From Eledone cirrhosa (Eukaryota > Mollusca > Cephalopoda > Octopoda > Eledonidae), in contig OZ024743.1 of assembly GCA_964016885.1 (NCBI GenBank), forward strand, positions 167,006,022 to 167,070,021: 64,000 nucleotides of DNA, written 5' to 3'. The position numbers and the translations under genes were made by a program. Positions 21,715-33,207 of this stretch are shown here, piece after piece (the stretch's first letter is position 1; every line of letters begins with the position of its first letter). Below the pieces are notes generated by a model, which was not told the DNA's origin, did not search any database, and was given only the letters and a program-made list of their open reading frames with translations.

Positions 21715-21950
21715 ACCGATCCCAGGATTGTTATAGGAGCACTAGAGTTTTCAAAGAGGGTTAAAGAACATTAGTCCAGCCCCCTTTTTTAGAACACTTC
21801 AAAAGGCATGCTTGCTGGGAATAACAAGAACCCTCCGATACGTCCTGAATAGCTGAGGCTGCAGGTAGCGGCTTGATGTTCATTTGGACAAACTTTCCAG
21901 TTAAATAACATCAATGACTGAGACTCCAATAATAATAATAATAATAATAA
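21715..21950 (+). mobile_element. Family C LINE, 3' end only (copy C6) with (AAT)n tail
   Basis: 5'-truncated copy covering the last ~40 codons and the 3' UTR (GCATGCTTGCTGGGAATAAC, AACATCAATGACTGAGACTC). Its (AAT)n tail at 21927-21950 is shared tail-to-tail with the minus-strand Tx1-like element. Confidence 0.8.
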
Positions 21951-24900
21951 TTTCTTTATTAACCACAAGGGTTGACACAAAGCATAACATTAAAGACAGC
22001 ACAGGACAGTACAAATGGAAGTTTATGCATGTAAAAACAAATACATAAAACAAAAACAAAGAATGTAACAAAAAAAAATGAAACAAAAGAAAATTCCCCA
22101 ATAGGGGGAGACTTCCAAGAGTCACTTTTGGAGAAAACCCATAAAAATCCACGGTGACCCTGATCACAAGGGTAATTGCCCTCTCCCAGTTTCCCACCTC
22201 CAATCAACAGGTGCATACTCAGAGCAGGCCCATGCTCGCCTCTCTCACCCATCTTTCAATAAACTGCTGGGAAGTTAATCAGGGCTTCAACGAAAAGGTA
22301 AGTGCTCGTCTTCATCCCTTTCAAACATGTCCACCACACAAACTCTTTCGCCATGGTCACTAGGCAGATAAAAACTGCCTACCCTTTCTGGCTAAAGGAA
22401 GGCAGTAGAGTAATCCTCACGATGGACTCAGTTGATAGCCGGATCTATCCTACACATAACAGCAAGTGCTCGACATAAACCCACAAGTCAGTAGATCTCA
22501 GGCACTGGATGATTGCATGCATCTCGGACAGGCTCGGCTGATGGCACTTCCATGTTTGTAGAGCTTAACTCAAACTGGCAAAGCCCCTCAGTAACACTGC
22601 CTGGCCTAGGATTTCTGGAAATTATCCATTGGCTCTGGACTGAAAGTCCTCCCAAAAGGAGTGGCGAGTTGATTTTCATAGATGTCTATGAGTTTCCCCA
22701 AGAGTGTTATTGCTTTCATCCGCCACTAACCCTTTATAGAACACCAAGGTCGAGTTTCCAATGAGCATACTGCCTGATTGGTGGAGGGCTATGAGTGCTT
22801 GAAGACAGTCCAGTTTCCAAGCGCACCCCCTCGGTCTCTGCTTGACCCAGTACTGCAGCTCCGTTAAGGAGACGAGCTGGGGGAACATGTGTCTGGTGAA
22901 CGGCAACCACACCTGTTCAACCGTTAACAAAAGGATGGAGATGCCGTGGCTTTAGCGCATGTTTGCGCATCATCAGCCACGGCAGTCCTCCATGCAGTGG
23001 GTGTAAACAGCAGATGGACTACTAGACCATCGGAACGCGTTGCTTCCACAAAAAGCGGAAGAACAAATGATGCGGTGAAGTCAGACAGGGTTTAGTACAA
23101 GGCACGGCAGTCAGGCGGAAGTAGATGATGGACGCGATGTACATGTTTGCCACCTATGCCATACCTTTCGTGAACAGCTTTCTCTCGGCCCATTTCTGTT
23201 CATCACCTCATCCCAGTTTTTATCCAATTGGAGGTCTGGACCAATCCATCTCCCGAGTAATTTAAGAGGTCCATCTGTCCAGCATCCAGCAATGCAGCTG
23301 GACGGCATGGACCTACCTTTCCCGGTGCCGAGTTGTAGGCTCACCGACTTTTCCTGGTTAATTTTCACTCCTGTTAGCACTTCTTATTCCCTCAGAGCAG
23401 TGTCGATCACCTCAATGTGTTTGGTTCTCGACACTACAATAGTGACATCATAGGCATAAGCTGACACAGATCTTCCATGTCCTAGTTTGTGCGGGATGCC
23501 CCTCAACATCTCTAATTTGTGCAGTAGTGGCTCGAACAGGGACAAGAGTGGACAGCCTTGTTGGACTGAGTGCATAATATTGAATGGTTCTGAGAGGTGA
23601 CTGTTCACTACTACCAGAAAGCAATGTTGCTGTGCAGAGCTGCGATCCAAACTCTGAAAACATGCCCAAAGCCTGTTACTATGAGGACTGTTGCCAGGTA
23701 CTGATGGTCGATCCTGTTGAATGCTTTTGATTGATCTAAGTTGATCAGTGGCCCACCGATGCCAGGTTCCTTAGCCACCATCTCTATGATGTGTCACATT
23801 ATGTGGAGTTTGTCGTAGATGGATTTCTTGGGAGTGGCACATATCTGTGCTTCCTCTACCAGACCACCGACATGCACCAACCTAGTCGCAAACACCTTGG
23901 GCAAAATTTTGAACTCAGCATTTAGTAGAGTTATGAGCCTAAAATAATCAATAAAATTCCATTTGTTCGGGTCATTTCTCAGCAGTGCCTCTGTTCCTCG
24001 GCTTACAGAACTGGGAATTCTCCCATTCTGCTGCCAGTTGAAGTAGACATATGCCAAGATATTGCTGAACAAGCCTGGCATGTGAACGTAAAGCTCGTAG
24101 GGCAAACCATCCAAACTGAGCGATTTACCTCTCGTGCAGCCAGTCATTGCCTCCCGTATTTCAGTGGTAGTTATTGGCTTTTTGCAACAATCCACCTCCG
24201 TTACCAATGTCACAGCAGGCTGCCAAGATGGACAGTGATGTCTATCTTGTGATCCAGCCTGCTGCTGCTCCCAAATAGTTGGGCGAAGTGTTGCTGAAAA
24301 GCTGCACACCCGTCGTGGTATTCCAAAGATTGGATTATGACTTTGTTGCCATATTGTGCCTCCGCTACTAGGGCCCACCGAACTGCTTTCATCCCCTCAT
24401 GTCTAAGAGCACGCACCTTAGTTCTGACCACACAGTCTTCATGCTTAGCATTGAAAAATTGGTCTAGGGCCAATCGCGCTGCAAGAATGTTAGTTGTGAT
24501 GCCATTGCTAATTGCCTCTTCTAGTTTTTTTAACTAGCACTCCCTCTACTCTAGTTTTCTCTATTGCTACAGCTTTGCTAAATCTTATCGATTCTACTCT
24601 AATTGCACTTTTCAGGATGCATTACCACTTGTTGTTGACAACTGCCCCATCAATGCCCACTTAAGTAATTCATTTATCTGGTCTCTGTAGGCTTTGCTCA
24701 TTGGGAATGAGGCATTCAGCTTCCAGTAACCGGGTCCTTGTCTATGGAGCCTATTTAGATTTACTACAGTCAGTAGTCATCTCTAACAAAATACACCCCC
24801 GTCCCACCACGCCCACCCCATCCACACCGCCCCTTTCAATGTAAAGTTATGTTGGTGCCACAACATCCAGGCCGAAACAAATGAGATCGTGTAGGTGTCA

Positions 24901-25860
24901 TGACAAAAAAACACACAGTCCACGCTGTAATGTGGCCGTGTAGGCAACACAGTAAAAACCTCCCAGCCCCACACTGTAAATGTGGTTGGTGTTAGGAAGG
25001 GCATCCAGCTGTAGAAAACCCGCCAGACAGTCCACGCTGTAATGTGGCCGTGTAGGCAACACAGTAAAAACCTCCCAGCCCCACACTGTAAATGTGGTTG
25101 GTGTTAGGAAGGGCATCCAGCTGTAGAAAACCCGCCAGACAGTCCACGATGTAATGTGGCCGTGTAGGCAACACGGTAAAAACCTCCCAGTCCCACACTG
25201 TAAATGTGGTTGGTGTTAGGAAGGGCATCCAACTGTAGAAAACCTGCCAGACAGTCCTATGCGAGCAAGACAATCACTCTTGCCTCAAGTGGGAAAACCC
25301 CCGCCCAAACCCATGCAAGCATGGAACACGGACGTTAAACGTTGATGATGATGATGATGATGACATGTCACAAATCTGTGGTCTGTGTATTCAACTATCT
25401 TAAATTGTGGACAACCTATGCTATCCTTCTCTACTTTCCTACAGAATACTCCATCTAGATACGATCTGGATGACCCGATGCAGTTAGTCCACATTGGAGC
25501 ATTTAGGAAAATCAGTCGGTACCTGTCAGTCAACTGGAAGTGTCTGAGCGGGTTTTCGAGACTTTTACACCCTCCTCCCCTATCTGCTAGTCCCACACAG
25601 TCCCAGTATGCATCTAAGACTAAAGATGCAAGACACTCCTAGAAAGGTTTCCAGTTGTTGGAAGAAATTGTCCTGCCCCTGTCAGAACATAGACAGCCAC
25701 TAGCCTGAAGGCATGCCCTTCTTTGCTGGTCACGTCCAGTATCACTAACTTACTATCTGGTTCCAGGAAGATGGTCTGTATTGTGAGATCCAGGCCTTTC
25801 TGAAACAACACAGCAACTCTGCCTCCAGATCCTGGATGACTTGGAGGTGTGTACAGCTCA
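21951..25860 (-). pseudogene. Tx1-like ORF2 (endonuclease, RT, C-terminal), disrupted
   Basis: Fragments on the reverse strand: endonuclease FQKGLDLTI...EGHAFRLVAVY (25811-25620) and SSRSYLDGVF...YTDHRFVT (about 25510-25365); linker GPGYWKLNASFPM (about 24740); RT fingers TRGKSLSLDGLPYELY, motif FRLITLLNAEFKIL; VQQGCPLL; motif C degraded to YAYDV (about 23455); then LKLLGRWIG and the thumb region. Multiple frameshifts and stops; the catalytic YADD is lost. The N-terminal half of the endonuclease appears deleted. Confidence 0.75.
24764..25362 (+). mobile_element. Family A RTE 3' end (copy A6) with 112-bp triplication
   Basis: Only the 3' UTR of family A is present, from the TAGTAAAACC-like region to (GAT)n. 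The 112-bp module occurs three times in tandem at 24917-25028, 25029-25140 and 25141-25252. It is inserted into the Tx1-like ORF2 and is therefore younger than that element. From 27164 to 27480 (beyond the Tx1 element) nothing is recognised. Confidence 0.85.
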
Positions 25861-25869
25861 TAGTTTTGT

Positions 25870-27163
25870 TTGGGATATTGTTAGTGGGTCTGGTGTTGAT
25901 AGTGGGATTGGCGGTGTAGATACTTGTGGTGGTGGTGGCGATGGATATAGGTCTTAATATTTTTTATCTATTTTGCCCTCTTCTTTTTAAGGGCGATGGC
26001 GAGGATTTTTTTGTTTTCTTCTTTTTAAGGCAGACTGTTTGCCATTCCCCGGCCTCGCCAGAATTTAAGTCTGTGTGACATCAGGAAGTGGCATGTCCTC
26101 AATGGGTGTTGGTGTTGTTATTGCTGGTGGTGTTGGGTCTGTCGGTGTTGTTCTTAGTGGTGCTGGTGCTGCTGTTTTGTTTGATTTTGTTGCTGCTACT
26201 GGTATTTATGTTGATGATGTTTTAGTTGGTGATGTCTAGGAATTAGTGGTAGTTGTTGTTGGTGATGTCTTAGGCATTGGTAGTAGTGGAGGCTTTTTTC
26301 CTTTTCCCTTTAGTGAAGGGCAGAAAGCTCTTAAGTAGATTGTTGCAAGACAGATGTGACATCTGGCTTTCCTCCCTTCTACACAAACTGCTAAGATTAT
26401 ACCACCTGGAGGAAGTATTTGCATGAGGATGGTGTCTATATTTCTTTGCATTGTTTGCATAAGGATTTCGACCTCCATTCCTGATGAATTCTCTTTGTTA
26501 GTCTGGTAGACATCAAAGATTTTCGAATTTTCCTCAATATCAACCGTGACTGCAGCTATTAGGCAAGGAATGGCTATTTCCAGTGGTATTTGCAAAATGA
26601 TGATCCTTACTAGTCTGATTCCACAGTAGAATGGGATGAGCATGATCTCTTAACTCTGTAGGGGCTTCATGGAGTGAGATATTGCTTCTTCCTCTGTAGC
26701 AAATCTTACCTCCACCATGCCAAAAGCCCTGCTTCTTTAGATGAAAGTTTTCAGATTCCATACAGAATCTAAAGCCTTCTGAATTAAAGTCGCTGTGGTT
26801 CTTTCTATTTATCTAATCTTTAATCCTATGATACAATATGTTACAGTCCGACATATCGTATTTTGGATTGTTTTGATAGGGGTGTTGATATTCACAATGA
26901 GGCCGTCTCTTTCTCCCAGACTTCTTGCTTGTTTTACTTATTCTTTGGAGAAAGTGATCTTTGAAAAAGAGCTTTTCTTGTCACCAGCGAAAGTTTTGGT
27001 AGTATTGGCATTAATTGTTGATTTGTTGGTTGACTTGTTGTTGTTGATGCTGTTGTTTTTTGTTCTTGTTTTCACTGTTATCGCTGTAGTTTTCATTGTT
27101 TTTGTTGTTATTCATTTTGGATATGTTTTGATTATCCTTTTGAGTATTCAAAACCATATTTAA
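25870..27163 (-). pseudogene. Tx1-like ORF1 remnant with CCHC-like knuckle
   Basis: The reverse strand contains, in changing frames, an N-rich N-terminus, IKTIQNTICRTVTYCIIGLKI, a hydrophobic middle, and VEGRKARCHICLATIYLRAFCPSL, a gag-like zinc knuckle whose histidine is not conserved. A K/R-rich end (TVCLKKKKTKKSSPSP) follows. ORF1 proteins of this group bind element RNA. Several frameshifts show the copy is dead. Confidence 0.55.
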
Positions 27164-27479
27164 AATAAAGTCTTTCTTTAAAGTCTCTCTCCATTATAGA
27201 CATGTTGTATTCCTCATTGTTTCTTTCATTTTGTGACAGCGACTCTCTCACAATATGAAACATTTTGCTGCATTCTCCACGCCCTGTCTCTGAATTCATG
27301 TTTACAATTTTCGAAAAAGTTTTAAAATTACAAATTAAACAAAGCCGACATTCCCTCAGGGGGATGTCATATTAACACCATTGACCCACCTTTGAGAAGC
27401 AGGTCAGTTGCTTCAAACTTTTGCCAAGTTTAAAACTCAAATAAAAGGTTAGAGACAATCAAAATAGTAAAACATATAA

Positions 27480-28737
27480 AAAATATCTCTTGCCAAAATT
27501 GACAGAAACAAATATCCCCCAAAATAATCATCCTATCATTTGCCTTTCCAATCTTGACAGAGGCAACCTACAAATTTATGGATGAAAATCATCTATTCCC
27601 TATTGAGCTGAAAGGTTGTTACCGTGGGTCTTACAGGTGCGAAGACCAACTTCTCATTAACCATATGATTCTGTAAAACTGTCATAAAAAGTATGTAAAT
27701 CTCAGTACTAAAACCACAGATGACTGGATGATGAAAATGGTTGCAGATCATGAAAGGAAGAAGAGGTTACATTCAGTCACTAAGGAAAGTAGGAAGTTTG
27801 CAGAAGAATTGGGAATATATTTTTAAAATGATGATGTTACTGCAATTAAAGCCACAAAGAATATCAGTGTTGATAAAACATGAAGGCCAACAGAGACTGT
27901 GCACTAAATGAGAGCAAAAACCACTGTATGGGCAGTATGTTCTCTGTAGCCAGGAGCCTGATGTAGATCAAACACTCACCCATCAGTGGCTGTAGAGTTA
28001 TGGGCTAAAAGCAGAGAGTGGGGGCTTTATTTTGGCTGCACAAGACCATTGTCTTTCAATGCACAACTTTCAAGCCAATGTGATCAGAAATAGAACTGAA
28101 CAAAAGTGTTGATTCTGTGATGAACATGGTGAGACTATTGACCACTTGGTTTCAGGTTGCAAAGTATTAGATCCCCAGGAATATAAAATGAGGCTTGATA
28201 GAGTGAGGTGATACTTACACTGGGTAATGTGGTCTGAAAACAGAGGGGGAAATGGTACAACCATCACACCAGTAACAGGAGACGAGAACATGACAATCCT
28301 ATGAGAAAACATGTTTCTTAATTGACACGAGCATTCCATCAGATCGTAACATCTCTTCGAAAGAGTTTGGAAAGCTCAGTAAGTATAAAGATCTATCAAT
28401 CGAAATTAAGAAAATATGGCATCTTAAGGCCTGTACATAGTCGGCGCCCTTAGAACGATACTGATAACTATTTGGACAAAATACCTGGAAAGCCATTGCC
28501 GCAAGAGATACAGAAAATAGTGCTGACTGGCACTGTTCATGTCCTGAGAAGGGCATTATCAATTTAAAACCTTGTGAAGACATTTACTGTTGTTTGTGCC
28601 CTTGTGGCATCATTTATATAACAACTGATTGCTAAATGTGTGTATTATCAAATTTTGCCTCAGGTGTCAGGTTGACACTTGGCATGATTTGGGAAAAAAG
28701 CAGAAATCAAAGGAAGTTTCAAATAATAATAATAATA
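27480..28737 (+). pseudogene. RLE-type LINE, family E, copy E2 (decayed) with (AAT)n tail
   Basis: Fragments include LKGCYRGSYRCEDQLLINHMI, QKPLYGQYVLCSQEPDVDQTLTHQWL, CFCDEHGETIDHLVSGCKVL (CCHC finger) and degraded RLE and C-terminal blocks with several stops. It ends in (AAT)n at 28722-28737, where copy C2 begins without a gap. The RT palm is mostly deleted. Confidence 0.65.
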
Positions 28738-30351
28738 GTCTGTCCCCTCTGTTGTTTGTCCTGACCATTATACTGTGAAAAGTGAGAGCAGGATACAAGT
28801 TGGGAAAGGGAGAGCTTACCATCAATCACCTCCTCTTCATGGACGATCTTAAGCTCTTCGGGAAGAGTGAGGAGTTGGATGTGCTTGTTGACACTGTCCG
28901 TATTTTCAGCAATGATATATGTATGCAATTTGGTAATAGTAAGTGTGGAGTCCTTGTGATGAAGAGGGGTAAATTGAGCAGAAGCAACGGAATCCAGGTA
29001 CCAACAGGTGAGATGATAAAGGAAATTGACACTGAAGAAGGATACAAATATTTAGGTGTTCTGTAGGCTGATGACATCAAGAACAAAAAAATGAAGGAAT
29101 TGTTAAGATCTGAATACATTCGGAGAGTAAGGAGCGTATTAAAATCACATCTGAACAGTAGGAATGCCATAAGTGCAGTAAATTCCCGAGCTGTGTCTAT
29201 TATTAGGTACAGTGCGGGAATTCTGAGATGGAATGTTGCTGAACAAAAAGAAATTGATAGGAAGACTAGGAAGCTATTGACTATCTACAACATGTTCCAC
29301 AAGGGGAGTGATGTCGATAGACTCTACTTAAGGAGGTCTGAAGGTGGAAGAGGTCATATCAGAATAGAGGACTGTGTTCAGATGGAGAAAAACAACCTAC
29401 ACAAATACGTGACTGATAGTAGGGAGCCAATGCTCAGAATTGTACTGAAGGAGAGGACAATAGACCAGGGGATGGCCAAGGAGGAAATAACAACAAGGAG
29501 AAAGAGCAGCCTTCATGAAAAATCCCTTCATAGTACCTTCTTTGAGAAAACTGAATTCAGAGATCCACAGACATGGAACTGGTTGAAAAGAGGAGACCTT
29601 AAAAAGGCTACAGAAGGAATGCTAATGGCTGCGCAAGAGCAGGCCCTCAAAACGAAGTGGCTGAAACACCATATTTACAAGGAAGTGGCTAGCCCACTGT
29701 GTAGGATCTGTGGAGAGAGAGAGAGGAGACTGTGGTTCAAATTGTATCCGAGTGTAAACACCTAGCCCAGACTCACTATAAAGGCTGGAGACATGATGTG
29801 ATGGGCAGGGTGATCCACTGGCACCTATACAAAGTAAACAATTTACCACATTCTGAGAAGTGGCATGAGCATAAGCCAGAGTCGGTGATAGAAAACGATC
29901 AGGTGAAGGTGCTATGGGATTTTAGGATACATACGGATAAGAAACTGGAACACAATAGACCTGACCTGGTGGTTGTGGACAAGGGAAAAAGATCGTGCCT
30001 GATTGTGGATGTAACCTGCCCATTCGGCACAAGAGTGCAAGAGAAGGAGAGGGAGAAAATTAACCGATACCAGGACTTAAAGTGGGAGGTAAGAAGGATT
30101 TGGAACTGCTATGAAGTCAAAGTGGTCCCGATTGTCATAGGCGCACTAGGTACTATCTCAAAGAGTTTCCAAGGATGGTTAAAGAAAATTGGTCTCGCCC
30201 CGCTTTTTGGAACACTTCAAAAGGCATGCTTGCTGGGAACAGCAAGAACCCTCCGTAACATCCTGAATATCTGAGTCTGCAGGTAGCGGCTTGATATTCA
30301 TTTCAACAAACTTTCCAGTTAAATAACATCAATGACTGAATCTCAAAGAAC

Positions 30352-30386
<35 letters not shown>
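28738..30386 (+). mobile_element. Family C RLE LINE, copy C2, inserted in an (AAT)n tail
   Basis: It begins inside the RT (LSPLLFVL-like) directly after the (AAT)n of E2 and ends in its own (AAT)n at 30351-30386. Motif C LLFMDD is intact. Frameshifts: a stop near 29066 before ADDIKN, and a 2-bp GA expansion at about 29720 in the finger, the same site as in C1. The rest is open (29091-29765 and 29732-30274), including RPDLVVVDKGK and CLIVDVTCPF of the RLE. A young but 5'-truncated, non-autonomous copy. Confidence 0.85.
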
Positions 30387-33207
30387 GAGCAATCTTAAGA
30401 ACGGAATTGAATGCAAGGAATAGGATCGATGCCATAAACAGGCTTGCCATACCAGTCATCAACTGGTCAAGCACAGAGATCCGTAGGCTCGATACAAAAA
30501 TTAGAAAATTCTTAACCATGCACATCACCCGAAGGCATATACAGATAGAATATATCTCCCTAGGAAAGAAGGAGGACGTGGGTTAATCCAGTTAGACATT
30601 GCGTTGAAAACTGCAACAATTGGATTATCTACATATCTAAGGGAATCACATGATTGGATGATCAAACTCGTTTTGAAACACGAAAGCATCAAAAGATCAT
30701 ATTCCATTACAAAAGATGCACAAAGATACAGTAATGAACTACAAATTTCAGAAGTTCCATTTACTCCTGAAATGAAAAACACAGAAAAAGCAAAGCAGGT
30801 AAAAGTAACTGCAAAGAAAGAACTGCTACAGAAACTGGCTAAGAAATGGCAAGAAAAGCCTCTGTATGGAAAATACCCAGAACGAGCTACCGTATATACT
30901 CGCGTATAGGTCGCACTTTTTTTACCATAAATAAGTATAAATCTTTGGGGTGCGACCTATCCGATCGACATCAGACTGACCAATGATTTTTCATAGACTT
31001 ATAAAAATAACTTTGTTAATATTTTTTATTATTTAACATAATAATTTCATATATCTTATACATATATTTCTTGATTTTAAATTTTTTACTAAAACTTCGT
31101 AGTGTTTACGTTTTTTTCTATCTGACCGAACCATCCGTCATTAAAATCCATAGAAATGCATACCCGGTATTTAAAATGTGATTTCATTGTCTTAGCATTA
31201 CTATGAACACGTATTGTGATGTATTTACTTTAACAGGAAACAGATTATTGCACGTGGTGTTTCTTTTCAAAATTGGCAAGTGAGAAAAGTTGATAGTTGA
31301 AATTTTTTTTATAATTCACTGAGAAATATGAATTCCAGTAAGAGAAAAAGTTATCAAACAGATGATATTGAAGAATGTGAAGATGAATTGAATGACTATT
31401 ATAACGAATGCACAGTTACAGATGAAGAAATGAAAAAAACTATTAATTAACAGGTGTAAAAGTAATAACTTTATGGATAAACACAAAAATTTAAACTTTA
31501 TCTGCCTTACCTGTTAGATTTGTTGCAAAAAATTCAATAATGACCTAGATGTTGACTTCCATCAATTCTAGCAGTTTTCCAAACAGGTGAATTAATTAAA
31601 AATGCAGATATAATCAGTACAAGGTTTTAGTCTTTCTCTACATTCCAGGCAAATATTTTCATTGAAAAAAATGTATAAAACCTTTTCACCAGTCAAAATA
31701 ATATTTGCAATGTACTCTTACATAATGTACGGTGTAAATTTACGTAACAGAGTGTTCCCAATATATAAGTTCATTAATAGGTGTGAACATGTATTGGTGT
31801 TGTATCTTTCAACCACGTTGCTGTAATATTTTTATGGTGTCCGTCAGATCTTCGCTTTCACTTTCAAAGTAACTATCATCATCAGAAATAAATACGTCTG
31901 ATTCATTTGAAGATAAGTCACTAATATTATCTTGTGTTTCTTTTTCATTTCGAATGTCGTCGCATGTAAAACCTTCAAAGTCGGTATTCGCTACTTTGGG
32001 AAGCCATGTTGATACGCTAAAAATCTGTTATACTTTCAACGTTAAAAAACACGTGTTATTTCACGTTGTTTCACTATATTAAGAGTTAATTTTCGCGCTT
32101 AAAGGCTTTATCTCGCAGTAATCTCGAATTGAGGAAATTTCGATGACGTTAATGTTTATTTTATAAATAAAACATGGTTTGGAGTATATATCGCAACGGC
32201 GAAGTAATGGAAAACTAACAGATTATTAGTTTCAATTATCATAAAAAATAGTAGTTTGACGGCCCAAATTTCAGTGCGACCTATCTGCGAGTCAATGGTA
32301 AATAGCCTATTTGACATATCTGCCGGGGCGACCTATACACGAGTATAAACTGTTACAATCGTGATGTTGACAAAACTTTAACCCATCAGTGGTTGGCATC
32401 CTCTGGACTGAAATTGGAGACTGAAGGACTGATTATATCAGCACAAGATCAGTGTCTGCCAACAAAAAATTATCAAGCCAACATAATAAAAAATGGATGC
32501 AACCCATTATGCCGTGTATGTAAAAAAACAACCAGAGACCATTGATCATATAATTTCAATGTGCAGTCCTATAGCTCCAACCGAATACCTAAACAGGCAT
32601 GACAGAGCTGCACAATACATACATTGGATAATGTGTAAGCATTTTGACCTGCCCCATCAAAAGAATTGGTGGGAGCATCAACCACCTCCCATACTTGAAA
32701 AAGATCACATCTCGATCTTGTGGAACTTTAGCATCCAAACAGACCAAAAAATAGATGCAAATAGACCTGATATAATACTGAAGGACTTTAAAAAGAGGGT
32801 ATGCCTGCTAATTGATATGTCCGTTCCAATAGACAAGAATGTATCTATAAAAACATTTGAAAAATTGAGCAAGTATAAGGACCTGGAGATAGAAATTTGA
32901 AAAATGTGGTTGTAGGCGCTCTAGGAATGATACGTAAGGGGGCTAATGATTACTTATCGCAAATAGGAGAAATACAAAAGATAGTACTAATGGGAACTGC
33001 CCATATACTAAGGAAGATTCTGTCAATATAAGTACATCACAAGTCTAAACACCTAAAAATGCATGTGTGTGTGGGTATGTGTGTTCTTTCTTGAACATGG
33101 CGGACCTTGTTGTTTCTTGAGGTCACTGGTTGTGACTTGGTGATAACTCGTATGAACATAAAGCAAGATAAATGCAACTGTAATAATAATAATAATAATA
33201 ATAATAG
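30387..33207 (+). pseudogene. RLE-type LINE, family E, copy E3, split by a DNA transposon
   Basis: It starts directly at the (AAT)n tail of C2 and carries RT thumb (RAILRTELNARNRIDAINRLA, RRLDTKIRKFLTMH), then KWQEKPLYGKYPER. It is interrupted at 30890-32353 and resumes at RDVDKTLTHQWL, the finger, and a well-kept RLE (RPDIILKDFKKRVCLLIDMSVP) with VVGALGMIRKG at the end. Stops include one after KYKDLEIEI. The tail (AAT)n is at 33181-33207. Confidence 0.75.
30890..32353. mobile_element. TA-flanked DNA transposon derivative (Tc1/mariner-pogo-like)
   Basis: Ends match as inverted repeats: left GTATATACTCGCGTATAGG (from 30892), right, reversed, GTTTATACTCGTGTATAGG, both running on into GTCGC. 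TA dinucleotides flank it (30888-30889 and 32354-32355). Inside are a short ORF at 31329-31451 starting MNSSKRKSY, like the start of pogo/Tigger-type transposases, and on the opposite strand an acidic S/D/E-rich fragment (about 31975-31815). Both look like remnants of a deleted transposase. Superfamily inferred. Confidence 0.6.

Larger units (their letters stand above)
21951..27163 (-). mobile_element. L1/Tx1-like LINE, copy 2, nearly full length but decayed
   Basis: Reading the reverse strand from 27163: ORF1 region, endonuclease, RT, C-terminal domain, then a 3' UTR with AATAAA and (ATT)n at 21951. A family A RTE 3' end (24764-25362) interrupts it between the endonuclease and the RT. Without the insertion the copy is about 4.6 kb. 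It is the same family as the copy at 10631-12090, and both are in sense orientation relative to TMEM184C. Confidence 0.8.

Noticed and set aside
26795..27163. Hydrophobic 122-aa ORF resembling a membrane protein
   Set aside because: Antisense of the N/K-rich Tx1 ORF1 remnant; Asn/Lys codons read backwards give Leu/Val/Phe runs.
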